Part shown: positions 26,226 through 34,494 of the stretch, piece by piece
Layout of the letters: each line of letters opens with the position of its first letter
Position numbering within the stretch: position 1 is the stretch's first letter
Assembly (NCBI GenBank): GCA_963784805.1
Contig: CAWASR010000008.1
Span: 558,001 to 622,000, forward strand
Length of the DNA: 64,000 nucleotides
Reading direction: 5' to 3'
Source of the DNA: Roseiarcus sp963784805
GTDB taxonomy: Bacteria; Pseudomonadota; Alphaproteobacteria; Rhizobiales; Beijerinckiaceae
Notes under the pieces: model-generated
Databases searched by the model: none
What the model saw: the letters and a program-made list of their open reading frames with translations, nothing else
Told to the model about the DNA's origin: nothing
Position numbers and translations under genes: made by a program

Positions 26226-27230
26226 ATGAAAAAAACATCAAGTGAAGAAAAAAATAACAGGGAGGTCATTCTGAATTTTGCCCCTTCAACGCAGCCTGTC
26301 GACGAGGAAGCGGAGCTTTGCGTCCGCGCGGCGTGGCTGCATTACGGCGCTGGGCTGAGGCAAGGCGAAGTTGCAAAACGTCTGAATATTCAAAGTGTTA
26401 AAGCGCATCGACTGGTGGCCCGCGCAAACCGTCTGGGCCTGATCCACGTCTCGATCGACGGCGCGATCGCCGAATGCGTAAGGTTGGAAGACGAGATTTG
26501 CCAGCGGTACGGCGTCAAAATGTGCGAGGTATCGCCCGAACTCGACGATGAGCCGCTGCCGCTGAAGACACTTTCTCTGGCGGGCAGCCGTTTCCTTCGG
26601 CGCTCCCTCGAAAGCGGCGAGCACAAGGCGATCGGTTTTGGCCATGGCCGCACGCTCGCGGCTTGCGTCGCCATGTTGCCCAAGATGAACATTACGAACG
26701 TCAAGTTCGTCTCCTTGCTCGGCGGCCTGACGCGGCGTTATGCGACCACCCCTTTCGACGTCATCCATCGTCTCGCGGAGCGAACGGGCGCCGAAGCCTA
26801 TGTCCTCCCGCTGCCGTTTTACGCGAACACGGTCGAGGACCGATCGGTCTTTCTGGAACAGCGCGGAGTCCCGCAGGTCGTTCAGATGGGAATTGACTCG
26901 ACCCTGCGTCTGGTCGGCATCGGAACGATGGAGGCGGACGCCTCTCTGCTGTCGACAGGCATGGTCGAAAAGGAAGAATTTGTTACGACGCGCCGCCTCG
27001 GCGGCGCCGGCGAGATCCTCGGCCACATCTTCAGCCTGTCCGGAGAACTGATCAAGAGCGGGCTCTCCGCGCGCACCCTTTCTATGCCGGTCAATGAGAT
27101 CGGTCGCCATAAGACGGTCGCCATCGCTGGCGGCCGTTCGAAGATTGAGGCCGTCAAAGCCGTTCTCGCGAGCGGTCTCATCTTTGGATTGATCACGGAT
27201 GAGCGAACAGCAAGAGCGCTGATTGCTTGA
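26226..27230 (+). CDS. eryD: SorC/DeoR-type regulator of the erythritol locus
   Basis: 334 residues. The helix-turn-helix LCVRAAWLHYGAGLRQGEVA followed by KRLNIQSVKAHRLVARANR resembles EryD, and the C-terminal sugar-phosphate-binding domain has FGHGRTLAACVAMLP, SLLGGLTRR, DSTLRLVGIGTMEADASLLS and VAIAGGRSKIEAVKAVL. It should repress divergent isomerase and transport operons until a phosphorylated intermediate binds. The first 20 codons are AT-rich and Lys/Glu-rich; a strong GGGAGGTC at about 26260 is followed by ATT and CTG rather than a normal start, so the true N terminus is unsettled. Confidence 0.85.
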   Translation: MKKTSSEEKNNREVILNFAPSTQPVDEEAELCVRAAWLHYGAGLRQGEVAKRLNIQSVKAHRLVARANRLGLIHVSIDGAIAECVRLEDEICQRYGVKMCEVSPELDDEPLPLKTLSLAGSRFLRRSLESGEHKAIGFGHGRTLAACVAMLPKMNITNVKFVSLLGGLTRRYATTPFDVIHRLAERTGAEAYVLPLPFYANTVEDRSVFLEQRGVPQVVQMGIDSTLRLVGIGTMEADASLLSTGMVEKEEFVTTRRLGGAGEILGHIFSLSGELIKSGLSARTLSMPVNEIGRHKTVAIAGGRSKIEAVKAVLASGLIFGLITDERTARALIA

Positions 27231-27289
27231 AAAGTCGGGCGGAGATCCGGCAGTCAATAAAATGGCCCCCATGCATCAAGGAGAGAGCG

Positions 27290-28729
27290 ATGACAGACAA
27301 AGCGAAGGATTTTTTTGACGCCTTCAAGGCCGGGAAGATGAGCCGCCGCGAGTTGATGAGCGGCGCGGGCAGGCTCGGCATTAGCGCCGCGGCGGCGAAT
27401 TTCATGTTGAACGCCGCGGGAACCCGGGCGATGGCCGCCGATTTCGATTGGAAGAAGTTCTCGGGCTCGAAGCTGCACCTGCTGCTGAACAAGCATCCCT
27501 ACGCGGATGCGATGATCGCGGACCTGAACAATTTCAAGACCATGACCGGGATGGAGGTGACCTACGACATTTTTCCGGAGGACGTGTATTTCGACAAGGT
27601 GACGGCCGCGCTCTCGTCGAAGTCGAGCCAGTACGACGCCTTCATGACTGGCGCTTACATGACCTGGACCTATGGCCCGGCGGGTTGGGTCGAGGACCTC
27701 AACCAATGGATCAAGGACCCCGCGAAGACCAATCCGACTTACAACTGGGAAGACGTTCAGCCGGGATTGCGCGCCTCGACCGCCTGGGACGGCGTGCCGG
27801 GGTCGGAGCTCGGATCGGCGGACGCCAAGCAATGGTGCATCCCATGGGGCTTCGAGCTCAACTCGACGACCTACAATCGGAAAATGTACGACAAGATCGG
27901 AGTCAAGCCGGCCAACAATCTGCCGGAGCTCATGGACACCGCAGCCAAGCTGACCAAGGATCTCGGCGGGCCATATGGCATCGGCGTGCGCGGATCGCGC
28001 TCATGGGCGACGATCCATCCGGGCTTCCTGTCCGGCTATTCGAATTACGGCCAGAAGGACTTTACCGTCACCAACGGCAAGCTGAAGGCCGCGATGAACA
28101 CGCCTGTATCAAAGCAGTTCCACAAAATGTGGGTCAAGATGATCCAGGACTCCGGTCCGAAGAACTGGTCGACCTACACTTGGTATCAGGTCGGAACGGA
28201 TCTGGGCGCCGGCGCCTCGGCCACCATCTTCGACGCCGACATTCTCGGCTACTTCATGGATGGCGGCGACAACAAGGAAAAGGGAAATCTGGGCTTCCAC
28301 GCCTTCGCCGCCAATCCGGAGGCCAAGGCCCCAACTCCCAACGTCTGGATCTGGTCCTTGGCCATGAACACCTTCGGCAAGCAGAAGGACGCGGCCTGGT
28401 ATTTCATGCAATGGGCGTCCTCGACCGAACATGACATGTTCGGCGCGAGGAAGATGGACTTCGTCAATCCGGTCCGCTCGTCGGTTTGGAAGGACGACGA
28501 ATTCCGCAACCGCATCGCCAAGAGCTACAGCGGTTATCTCGAGCAATACGAGGCTTCCGCGCCGGGCGCGCGCATCTACTTCACGCCGCAGCCATTGTTC
28601 TTCGATGTGACCACCCAATGGGCGGCGACGCTGCAGAAGATGGTCGCCAAGGAAGTGCCGATCGACGACGGTCTCGATCAATTGGCCGCCTCGATCGACA
28701 AGCAGCTGAAGGAAGCCGGCCTCGGTTGA
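27290..28729 (+). CDS. CUT1-type ABC transporter substrate-binding protein
   Basis: 479 residues from the ATG at 27290, preceded by AAGGAGAGAG; an upstream in-frame extension overlaps the regulator gene and is ignored. The long N-region (FFDAFKAGKMSRRELMSGAG) with an SRREL motif and hydrophobic stretch suggests Tat export. The mature part is a family 1 extracellular solute-binding protein (LHLLLNKHPYADAMIADLNN, WGFELNSTTYNRKMYDKIGV, WYFMQWASS). It is larger than ribose-type binding proteins and resembles the polyol/glycerol binding proteins of rhizobia. Erythritol is the likely ligand from the context. First gene of a twelve-gene operon. Confidence 0.87.
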   Translation: MTDKAKDFFDAFKAGKMSRRELMSGAGRLGISAAAANFMLNAAGTRAMAADFDWKKFSGSKLHLLLNKHPYADAMIADLNNFKTMTGMEVTYDIFPEDVYFDKVTAALSSKSSQYDAFMTGAYMTWTYGPAGWVEDLNQWIKDPAKTNPTYNWEDVQPGLRASTAWDGVPGSELGSADAKQWCIPWGFELNSTTYNRKMYDKIGVKPANNLPELMDTAAKLTKDLGGPYGIGVRGSRSWATIHPGFLSGYSNYGQKDFTVTNGKLKAAMNTPVSKQFHKMWVKMIQDSGPKNWSTYTWYQVGTDLGAGASATIFDADILGYFMDGGDNKEKGNLGFHAFAANPEAKAPTPNVWIWSLAMNTFGKQKDAAWYFMQWASSTEHDMFGARKMDFVNPVRSSVWKDDEFRNRIAKSYSGYLEQYEASAPGARIYFTPQPLFFDVTTQWAATLQKMVAKEVPIDDGLDQLAASIDKQLKEAGLG

Positions 28730-28749
28730 GGCTTTTCGGCCGATCATGG

Positions 28750-28794
28750 CCTGAACGGCGCCCGGGCTTCCTCCCTGCCCGCGCGCCGTTCAGG
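28750..28794 (+). promoter_or_regulatory. Long stem-loop between binding-protein and permease genes
   Basis: CCTGAACGGCGC pairs perfectly with GCGCCGTTCAGG, and inside it CGGGC pairs with GCCCG, giving an about 18-bp stem with a single C-C mismatch and a nine-base loop. It starts 20 bp after the stop codon; no U-run follows. It probably stabilises the binding-protein message and reduces read-through into the membrane genes. Confidence 0.72.
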
Positions 28795-28866
28795 GACCGA
28801 TCAAGAGTCTAAGTCGCGCGGGCGTCAAACCCCTGTGCGCGAGCCGTCGAATGCAAGGTTCAGGTC

Positions 28867-29790
28867 GTGACCGCCACTGCCGTCAAGCCCGTCGCAAACC
28901 CGACTCGCCGCAGAAGAACAAACCTTCTGCCCTATCTTCTGAGCCTGCCGGCGCTCCTTGTCTGCATCGGCATCCTCATTCCCTTTTTCACCTCGGTTTA
29001 TTATTCGCTTTTGCGATATCGGCTCAACCTGCCGATGCTGAAGGGGTTTATCTGGTTTCAGAACTATATCGATTTGTTTTCCGACGCCGGGTTCTGGAAC
29101 ACGGTCCGCGTGTCCCTGCTCTATACGGTGCTGACTGTCGGAGTGGAGCTGGTCCTTGGCCTCCTGATCGCTATCCTTCTGCGAAAGCAGACCCGGATCA
29201 ACAACCTCATATCGATACTGCTGCTCCTGCCGCTGATGACGGCGCCGGCCATCGCGGCTCTGATGTGGAAGTTGATGACCAACCCGAATTTCGGGATTCT
29301 CTCCTATTTCGTGCAGTCTCTCGGCGTCAGCAATTTCAAATGGGCGTCCGACCCGAGCACGGCGCTGTTCACTGTGGTTCTCGTCGACGTCTGGGTCTAC
29401 ACGCCCTTCATCATGATCCTGTTGCTGGCGGGACTTCGCTCGTTGCCGCAGCAGCCGTTCGAGGCCGCGGCGCTCGATGGCGTTCCCAGGCAGTTCGTCT
29501 TTTTCCGCATCACGCTGCCTATGCTCACGCCCTACATCATAACCGCCGCGCTGTTCCGGCTGCTCGATTCGATTCAGCAATTCGACATCATCTATCCGAT
29601 GACCCAGGGCGGGCCCGGCGACACGCTGTTGGTCTTCCAGGTGCGCGCCTATCTCGAATTTTATACATACACGAACATCGGAAGATCGGCGGCGCTTTTG
29701 ATCATCCTTTGGGCCATCACCTTTGCGCTGTCGAACGTCTTCATCAAGCAATGGCTGAAGCTGCGCGAACGCGCGCGCGGCCTGGCGTAA
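28867..29790 (+). CDS. CUT1-type ABC permease (MalF-like)
   Basis: 307 residues, six hydrophobic segments after a basic N terminus. The EAA loop that docks on the ATPase is EAAALDGVPRQFVFFRITLP, and the segment after it ends in MTQGGPGDTLLVF, the normal MalF-type sequence. The start is a GTG at 28867. Pairs with the MalG-like permease 12 bp downstream. The hairpin upstream probably limits its expression relative to the binding protein. Confidence 0.9.
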   Translation: MTATAVKPVANPTRRRRTNLLPYLLSLPALLVCIGILIPFFTSVYYSLLRYRLNLPMLKGFIWFQNYIDLFSDAGFWNTVRVSLLYTVLTVGVELVLGLLIAILLRKQTRINNLISILLLLPLMTAPAIAALMWKLMTNPNFGILSYFVQSLGVSNFKWASDPSTALFTVVLVDVWVYTPFIMILLLAGLRSLPQQPFEAAALDGVPRQFVFFRITLPMLTPYIITAALFRLLDSIQQFDIIYPMTQGGPGDTLLVFQVRAYLEFYTYTNIGRSAALLIILWAITFALSNVFIKQWLKLRERARGLA

Positions 29791-29802
29791 ACGGAGGCGG
29801 AT

Positions 29803-30660
29803 ATGGAACACACGTCCTTCGCCGAGCGAGTGTTTCGCGGCGTCCTCGTCGCGCTGATCGTCGTCTTCTTTCTGTTTCCAATTTTCTGGATTTTCCTGAT
29901 GTCCTTTCAGACGAACGAGGACATCCTGCGCATTCCGCCAAGCCTGTTCTTTACGCCGACGCTCTCCAATTATTCGGCGCTGATCACCGGCAAGCTGGTG
30001 ACCGTATCCGGAACGCTCGACATCGCGTTTATGAGGAACTTGTGGAACAGCGTGCTCCTGTCGACCCTGTCCGTCGCCATCGCGCTCATTCTCGGCGTGC
30101 CGGCGGCCTATGCCTTCGCGCGCTTCAAGTTTCGTCTGGGCGAGGACATCGCGTTCACCCTGCTGTCCTTCCGCTTCGCGCCGCCGCTGCTGGTTCTGCT
30201 GCCATTGACGCTCTATTTTCAGCAACTCGGCCTCACCAACACCTACGCCGGCCTGATTTGGGTCTATCAGCTCATCGCGCTGCCGCTCATCCTCTGGATC
30301 GTGCGCGGCTATTTTGAGGACATCTCGCCCGATATCGAGTACGCCTATCGCGTCGCCGGGCATTCGTGGTGGCGTACGTTCACGCGCATCGCGATACCGT
30401 TGGCGGGTCCCGGCATCGCCGCCGCCGGGCTGCTCGCCTTCATTTTCTGTTGGAACAACTTCGTCTTCGCGCTCATTCTCGCCTCCGCGGACAAGCAGCC
30501 CGTGACGGTCGGCGCGCTCGCCTTCGTGACCGCCTCCGGCATCCAATACGGCCAGATCGCCGCGGCGATCGTGCTGTCGGTCACCCCGACGCTCGCTCTC
30601 GCTCTCTATGCGCAGCGCTATCTCGTCGAAGGCCTGTCGCTCGGAGCGGTGAAGGGATAG
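29803..30660 (+). CDS. CUT1-type ABC permease (MalG-like)
   Basis: 285 residues, six membrane segments. The EAA loop reads EYAYRVAGHSWWRTFTRIAI, with Tyr-Ala in place of the central Ala-Ala, and is followed by PLAGPGIAAAGLLAFIFCWN. The N terminus FLFPIFWIFLMSFQTNEDI is typical for MalG-type subunits. GGAGGCGG lies just upstream. It ends 3 bp before the first ATPase gene, within the erythritol-type operon. Confidence 0.9.
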   Translation: MEHTSFAERVFRGVLVALIVVFFLFPIFWIFLMSFQTNEDILRIPPSLFFTPTLSNYSALITGKLVTVSGTLDIAFMRNLWNSVLLSTLSVAIALILGVPAAYAFARFKFRLGEDIAFTLLSFRFAPPLLVLLPLTLYFQQLGLTNTYAGLIWVYQLIALPLILWIVRGYFEDISPDIEYAYRVAGHSWWRTFTRIAIPLAGPGIAAAGLLAFIFCWNNFVFALILASADKQPVTVGALAFVTASGIQYGQIAAAIVLSVTPTLALALYAQRYLVEGLSLGAVKG

Positions 30661-30663
30661 GTC

Positions 30664-31758
30664 ATGGCGAGTCTCGAACTCCAGGCGATCAGCAAGCAGT
30701 TCAAGACGGGCAAGGTGCTCGACGGCGTTTCCCTGGCGGCGGATGACGGAGAGATCATCTGCATCTTCGGACCGTCGGGTTCGGGCAAGACTGTGCTTCT
30801 GCGCCTCGTCGCCGGAGTGGAGCAGCCCGACGAGGGCGCCATTCTGCTCGCTGGCAAAGACGTCACCGACGATGCGCCCGAGACGCGCGGCGTCGGCATG
30901 GCGTTCCAGAATTTCGCGCTGTTCCCGCACATGTCCGCCTTCGACAACGTCGCGAGCGCTTTGACCGCTCATGGCGCGCCCGCGGATGTGATCCGCGCCA
31001 AAGTCGAGAAGGTCGCCGCCCTGCTGAAGATTGGTCACGTTCTGCAGCATGCCCCGCGCGAACTTTCGAACGGCCAGAAGCAGCGCACCGCGCTCGCCCG
31101 CGCTTTGGTCGGCGACCCCAAGATTTTGCTGCTCGACGACCCGTTGCGAAATGTCGATGCGAAGCTGCGCTACGAAATGCGCCTCGAACTTCCGTCGCTG
31201 CTGAAAACCGCGGGATCGACGGTTCTCTATGTGACCCAGGATTACAAGGAGGCGATGGCGCTCGGCGATCGGATCGCCGTATTGATCGGCGGAGATTTTG
31301 CGCAGGTCGCCGAACCGGGCGAGATTTACCGACAACCCGCCACATTGGGCGTCGCGCGATTGTTCGGCGACCCGACGATCAACGTCATTCCGGTCGAGCC
31401 GCTCGCTGCGCCGGCGGGCCTGCAAATCAGCGTCGGCGGCGCTTTGCTGTCGCTCCCGCAGAGTTACGCGCATGCGGCCGGAAAGTCTTGCGTGCTCGGG
31501 ATCCGGCCCGAATCGATCGCTGTCGAAGCGCTGAATTCGCCGGAGAGTTTCGCTGTGGACGTAGTGGCGGTGACGCCGCTCAACGAAAAAACGCTGCTTC
31601 TGCTTCGCGCCGCCGACGGCCGCGAGATTCTCGCTTCCGAGGCCGAAATGGATGAATCGCCGCGCCGGCACGGCCCGGCTTACGCCCGCTTCGACCCCGG
31701 CGCGGTTCTTCTCTTTGAAGCCGAGAGCGGCAGGCGAATTCCGCCCCAGTCAGCGTGA
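30664..31758 (+). CDS. CUT1-type ABC ATPase with degenerate catalytic residues
   Basis: 364 residues with MalK-like N-terminal domain and C-terminal TOBE-type domain (PESIAVEALNSPE region). Walker A GPSGSGKTV, Q-loop AFQNFALFPH and signature LSNGQKQR are present. Two catalytic residues are changed: Walker B reads LLLDDPLRNVDAK, with Asp where the catalytic Glu should be, and the H-loop reads YVTQDYKEA, with Gln for the switch His. It is followed by a second ATPase, so the pair forms a heterodimer as in the rhizobial glycerol importer GlpS-GlpT. Confidence 0.9.
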   Translation: MASLELQAISKQFKTGKVLDGVSLAADDGEIICIFGPSGSGKTVLLRLVAGVEQPDEGAILLAGKDVTDDAPETRGVGMAFQNFALFPHMSAFDNVASALTAHGAPADVIRAKVEKVAALLKIGHVLQHAPRELSNGQKQRTALARALVGDPKILLLDDPLRNVDAKLRYEMRLELPSLLKTAGSTVLYVTQDYKEAMALGDRIAVLIGGDFAQVAEPGEIYRQPATLGVARLFGDPTINVIPVEPLAAPAGLQISVGGALLSLPQSYAHAAGKSCVLGIRPESIAVEALNSPESFAVDVVAVTPLNEKTLLLLRAADGREILASEAEMDESPRRHGPAYARFDPGAVLLFEAESGRRIPPQSA

Positions 31759-32888
31759 GCCCCATGACCGAGACTGTCCTTTCGCTCAACAGCGTCGACA
31801 AGATCTATCAAAGACGCGGCAAGCCTCCGGTCCATGCGGTGAAGGCGCTGGAAATGAGCGTCGACAAGGGCGAGATCGTCGCCCTGCTGGGCTCATCGGG
31901 CTGCGGCAAGACCTCGACGCTGCGCATGATCGCCGGCTTCGAGGATGTCTCGCACGGCGATATTGTCCTCGCGGGCCGGCGGGTCGATCGATTGCCGCCG
32001 GCGCGCCGCGGCGTCGCCATGGCTTTCGAAGGCTATTCCCTCTATCCGCCGCTGACCGTGCGCGACAATATCGCCTTCGCGCTCAAGAGCGCGCGCATGG
32101 CCCCGAATGAAGTCAAAGCGTCGGTCGCCGAAGTGTCGCGTCTCGTCGAAATCGACGAAATCCTGGACCGCTATCCTTCTTCGATATCGGGAGGCCAGCA
32201 GCAGCGCGCCAGCCTCGCGCGCGCATTGGTGCGTCGGGCCGATCTCTATTTGCTCGATGAACCCATGGGCCAGCTCGAACCGCAGCTGCGCGCGGTTTTG
32301 CGCGGACGCCTGAAAAGCATGCTGGTCGAGCGTCGCATGACGTCGATCTTCGTCACCCATGACCAGACCGAGGCCAACGCGCTCGCTGATCGAATCGCGG
32401 TCATGGAAGGCGGGGTCCTGCTGCAATTCGCCAGCCAGAAGGAGTTGCGCGACAGGCCGGCCAATCTCTTTGTCGCCACGTTCGTTGGCGAACCGCCCAT
32501 GAATGTCTTCGAGGCGAAGGTCTTCAATGACGAGCGGGTGCTTTTTGCGATCGAAAACGGGCCGACGCTCGACTATTCTGCGTCCGATATTCCGCAAAGC
32601 GTCCGCGCGGCGATAGGCCGGCGCGCCAAGGCCGTCATCGGAGCGCGTCCGCACGCCATTCGTCTCGGCGCGGGGGTCAACGAGGCGCGGATCGTCTCCA
32701 ATCAGTGGCTGGGAGATCAGAGTCATTTGGCGCTTGATGTCGCCGGAAAGCTCATGGTCGCGGTCTCTCACGCCCCAATCGCCGCGAAAGCGGGCGAAAT
32801 CGTCCGCTACGGCGTTTCGGCCGCGGACCTTCATGTCTTCGACGCCGTCACCAGTGCGGCGCTCTCGCACGGTCTGGAGGCGGCGTGA
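31755..32888 (+). CDS. CUT1-type ABC ATPase, partner subunit
   Basis: 377 residues from a GTG that overlaps the upstream stop (GTGA); an ATG at 31764 is the alternative start. Walker A GSSGCGKTS, signature SISGGQQQRASLARAL, Walker B LYLLDEPMG with its Glu, and H-loop FVTHDQTEA are intact, but the Q-loop reads AFEGYSLYP (Glu for Gln) and the D-loop reads QLEPQL where NLDAKL is usual. It therefore complements the defects of the upstream ATPase; one catalytic half of the heterodimer is probably active. C-terminal regulatory domain of MalK type. Confidence 0.9.
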   Translation: MSPMTETVLSLNSVDKIYQRRGKPPVHAVKALEMSVDKGEIVALLGSSGCGKTSTLRMIAGFEDVSHGDIVLAGRRVDRLPPARRGVAMAFEGYSLYPPLTVRDNIAFALKSARMAPNEVKASVAEVSRLVEIDEILDRYPSSISGGQQQRASLARALVRRADLYLLDEPMGQLEPQLRAVLRGRLKSMLVERRMTSIFVTHDQTEANALADRIAVMEGGVLLQFASQKELRDRPANLFVATFVGEPPMNVFEAKVFNDERVLFAIENGPTLDYSASDIPQSVRAAIGRRAKAVIGARPHAIRLGAGVNEARIVSNQWLGDQSHLALDVAGKLMVAVSHAPIAAKAGEIVRYGVSAADLHVFDAVTSAALSHGLEAA

Positions 32889-32928
32889 TCTTGGATCTCG
32901 CTGATGCGATTGACCGGGCGGCGCGCCC

Positions 32929-34494
32929 ATGAGCCGCGACATCCTGCTCGGCGTCGACGCCGGCACTTCGGTGATCAAATCGGTCGCGTTCTCGCTGACC
33001 GGCGAGCAGATCGCCGTGGCGGCGAGACCAAATGTCTATGAGACGCCAGGTCCCGGCCAGGTCGAGCAGGACATGCCGCGCACCTGGGCCGATTGCGTGG
33101 CGACGCTGCGCGAACTCGGCGAACGGGTGCCGAATCTCGCCGCGCGCGCCGCGGCTCTCGCCGTCACGGCTCAGGGCGACGGCTCCTGGATGATCGACGC
33201 AGAGGGCGAGCCGGTCGGAGGCGGCCTGCTTTGGCTGGACTCGCGCGCCGCCGGCCTGGTGTCGGACTACATGAAGACTGACGCCTATGGGCCGCATTAC
33301 GCCCGCACCGGGTCGGGGCTCAACGCCTGCATGGCTTCGGGCCAACTGGCATGGATGAAGCGTTGGCAGCCCGAGCGGATCGCTCGCGCCGCGACATGCT
33401 TCCATTGCAAGGATTGGCTTTATTTCAAGTTGACCGGAGCGCGCGTCACTGATCCGGCCGAGGGAAATTTCACTTTCGGAAATTATCGCACTCGCCAATA
33501 CGAGTTCTCCATTCTCGAAGGCATGGGCATCGCCGATTGCGCGCGCCTGCTGCCGCCGATGATCGAGGGCGCGACGCAGGCCGGAGCGCTGTCGGCCGCA
33601 GCGGCGGCGGCCAGCGAACTGCCGGAAGGCCTTCCTGTCTCGCTCGCCTATCTCGACGTTGTGTGCACGGCGCTTGGCGGCGGCCTCTATGATCCTTCTG
33701 GCGATGTCGGGGTGTCGGTCCTGGGTTCGACCGGCATGCATATGCGCTATGCGCCGTCTGCGGCGGATGTGCGCCTCAACGACGATCGTTCGGGCTATAC
33801 GATGTGCTTTCCCATCGACGGCGCGTGCGCCTCGATGCAATCCAACATGGCCGCGACGCTCAACATCGACTGGCTGATGGACATGGCGCGCGAGGCCGCG
33901 GCGATGGCCGGCGTCAGGACCAGCCGACAGGCGCTTCTTGCCGTTCTGGACGACCAGGTCCTCGGCGCCGAGCCGGGTCAGGCAATATATCATCCCTATA
34001 TTTTTGAAGCTGGCGAGCGCGGTCCTTTTCTCGATCCCAACGCACGGGCGCAATTCAGCGGCCTCTCGACCAAGACGAGCTTCGCCGGCCTGGCTCGCTC
34101 GGTTTTCGAGGGCCTCGCATTCGCGGCTCGAGACTGCTACCTCGCCTCCGGCTCGATTCCCCGCGAAGTGCGGCTGAGCGGCGGGGCCGCGCGCTCCAAG
34201 GCGATGCGCTCTATCGTCGCCGCGGCGCTCGACGCTCAAGTCCGCACTTTGTCGCGAGAGGAAATCGGCGCCGCCGGCGCGGCGATGATGGCTGCGGTCA
34301 ACGTCGGCGCCTACGCGGACATGCAGGCTTGCGCCGAGGCTTGGGTCGCGCCTTCTCTCAATGAGACCATAGTTCCCGACCCGGGATTGAGCGCGCTCTA
34401 TGCGAAGCTCTATCCGGTCTATCGCACGATCAGAGACGCCATGCCGCCGGCTTGGGCGCACCTGAGAGGGGTCAGACAGGAGGTTGTCGCGTGA
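32929..34494 (+). CDS. eryA: FGGY-family kinase, probable erythritol kinase
   Basis: 521 residues, close to the length of Brucella EryA. FGGY_N begins LLGVDAGTSVIKSVAFSL with the phosphate loop; TAQGDGSWMID and LLWLDSRAAG are the substrate/catalytic region, where the Asp after WL acts as base; the FGGY_C half has VLGSTGMHMRY, EGLAFAARDCYLASG and VRLSGGAARSKAMRSIVA. EryA phosphorylates erythritol to L-erythritol 4-phosphate. The call rests on length, N-terminal resemblance and the full set of downstream isomerases nearby; xylulokinase-like specificity cannot be excluded. 40 bp after the ATPase. Confidence 0.78.
   Translation: MSRDILLGVDAGTSVIKSVAFSLTGEQIAVAARPNVYETPGPGQVEQDMPRTWADCVATLRELGERVPNLAARAAALAVTAQGDGSWMIDAEGEPVGGGLLWLDSRAAGLVSDYMKTDAYGPHYARTGSGLNACMASGQLAWMKRWQPERIARAATCFHCKDWLYFKLTGARVTDPAEGNFTFGNYRTRQYEFSILEGMGIADCARLLPPMIEGATQAGALSAAAAAASELPEGLPVSLAYLDVVCTALGGGLYDPSGDVGVSVLGSTGMHMRYAPSAADVRLNDDRSGYTMCFPIDGACASMQSNMAATLNIDWLMDMAREAAAMAGVRTSRQALLAVLDDQVLGAEPGQAIYHPYIFEAGERGPFLDPNARAQFSGLSTKTSFAGLARSVFEGLAFAARDCYLASGSIPREVRLSGGAARSKAMRSIVAAALDAQVRTLSREEIGAAGAAMMAAVNVGAYADMQACAEAWVAPSLNETIVPDPGLSALYAKLYPVYRTIRDAMPPAWAHLRGVRQEVVA

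Noticed and set aside
28825..31671. Minus-strand open frame of 948 codons opposite the CUT1 transporter genes
   Set aside because: Antisense shadow of clearly recognisable permease and ATPase genes; composition is Arg/Glu/His-rich without motifs.
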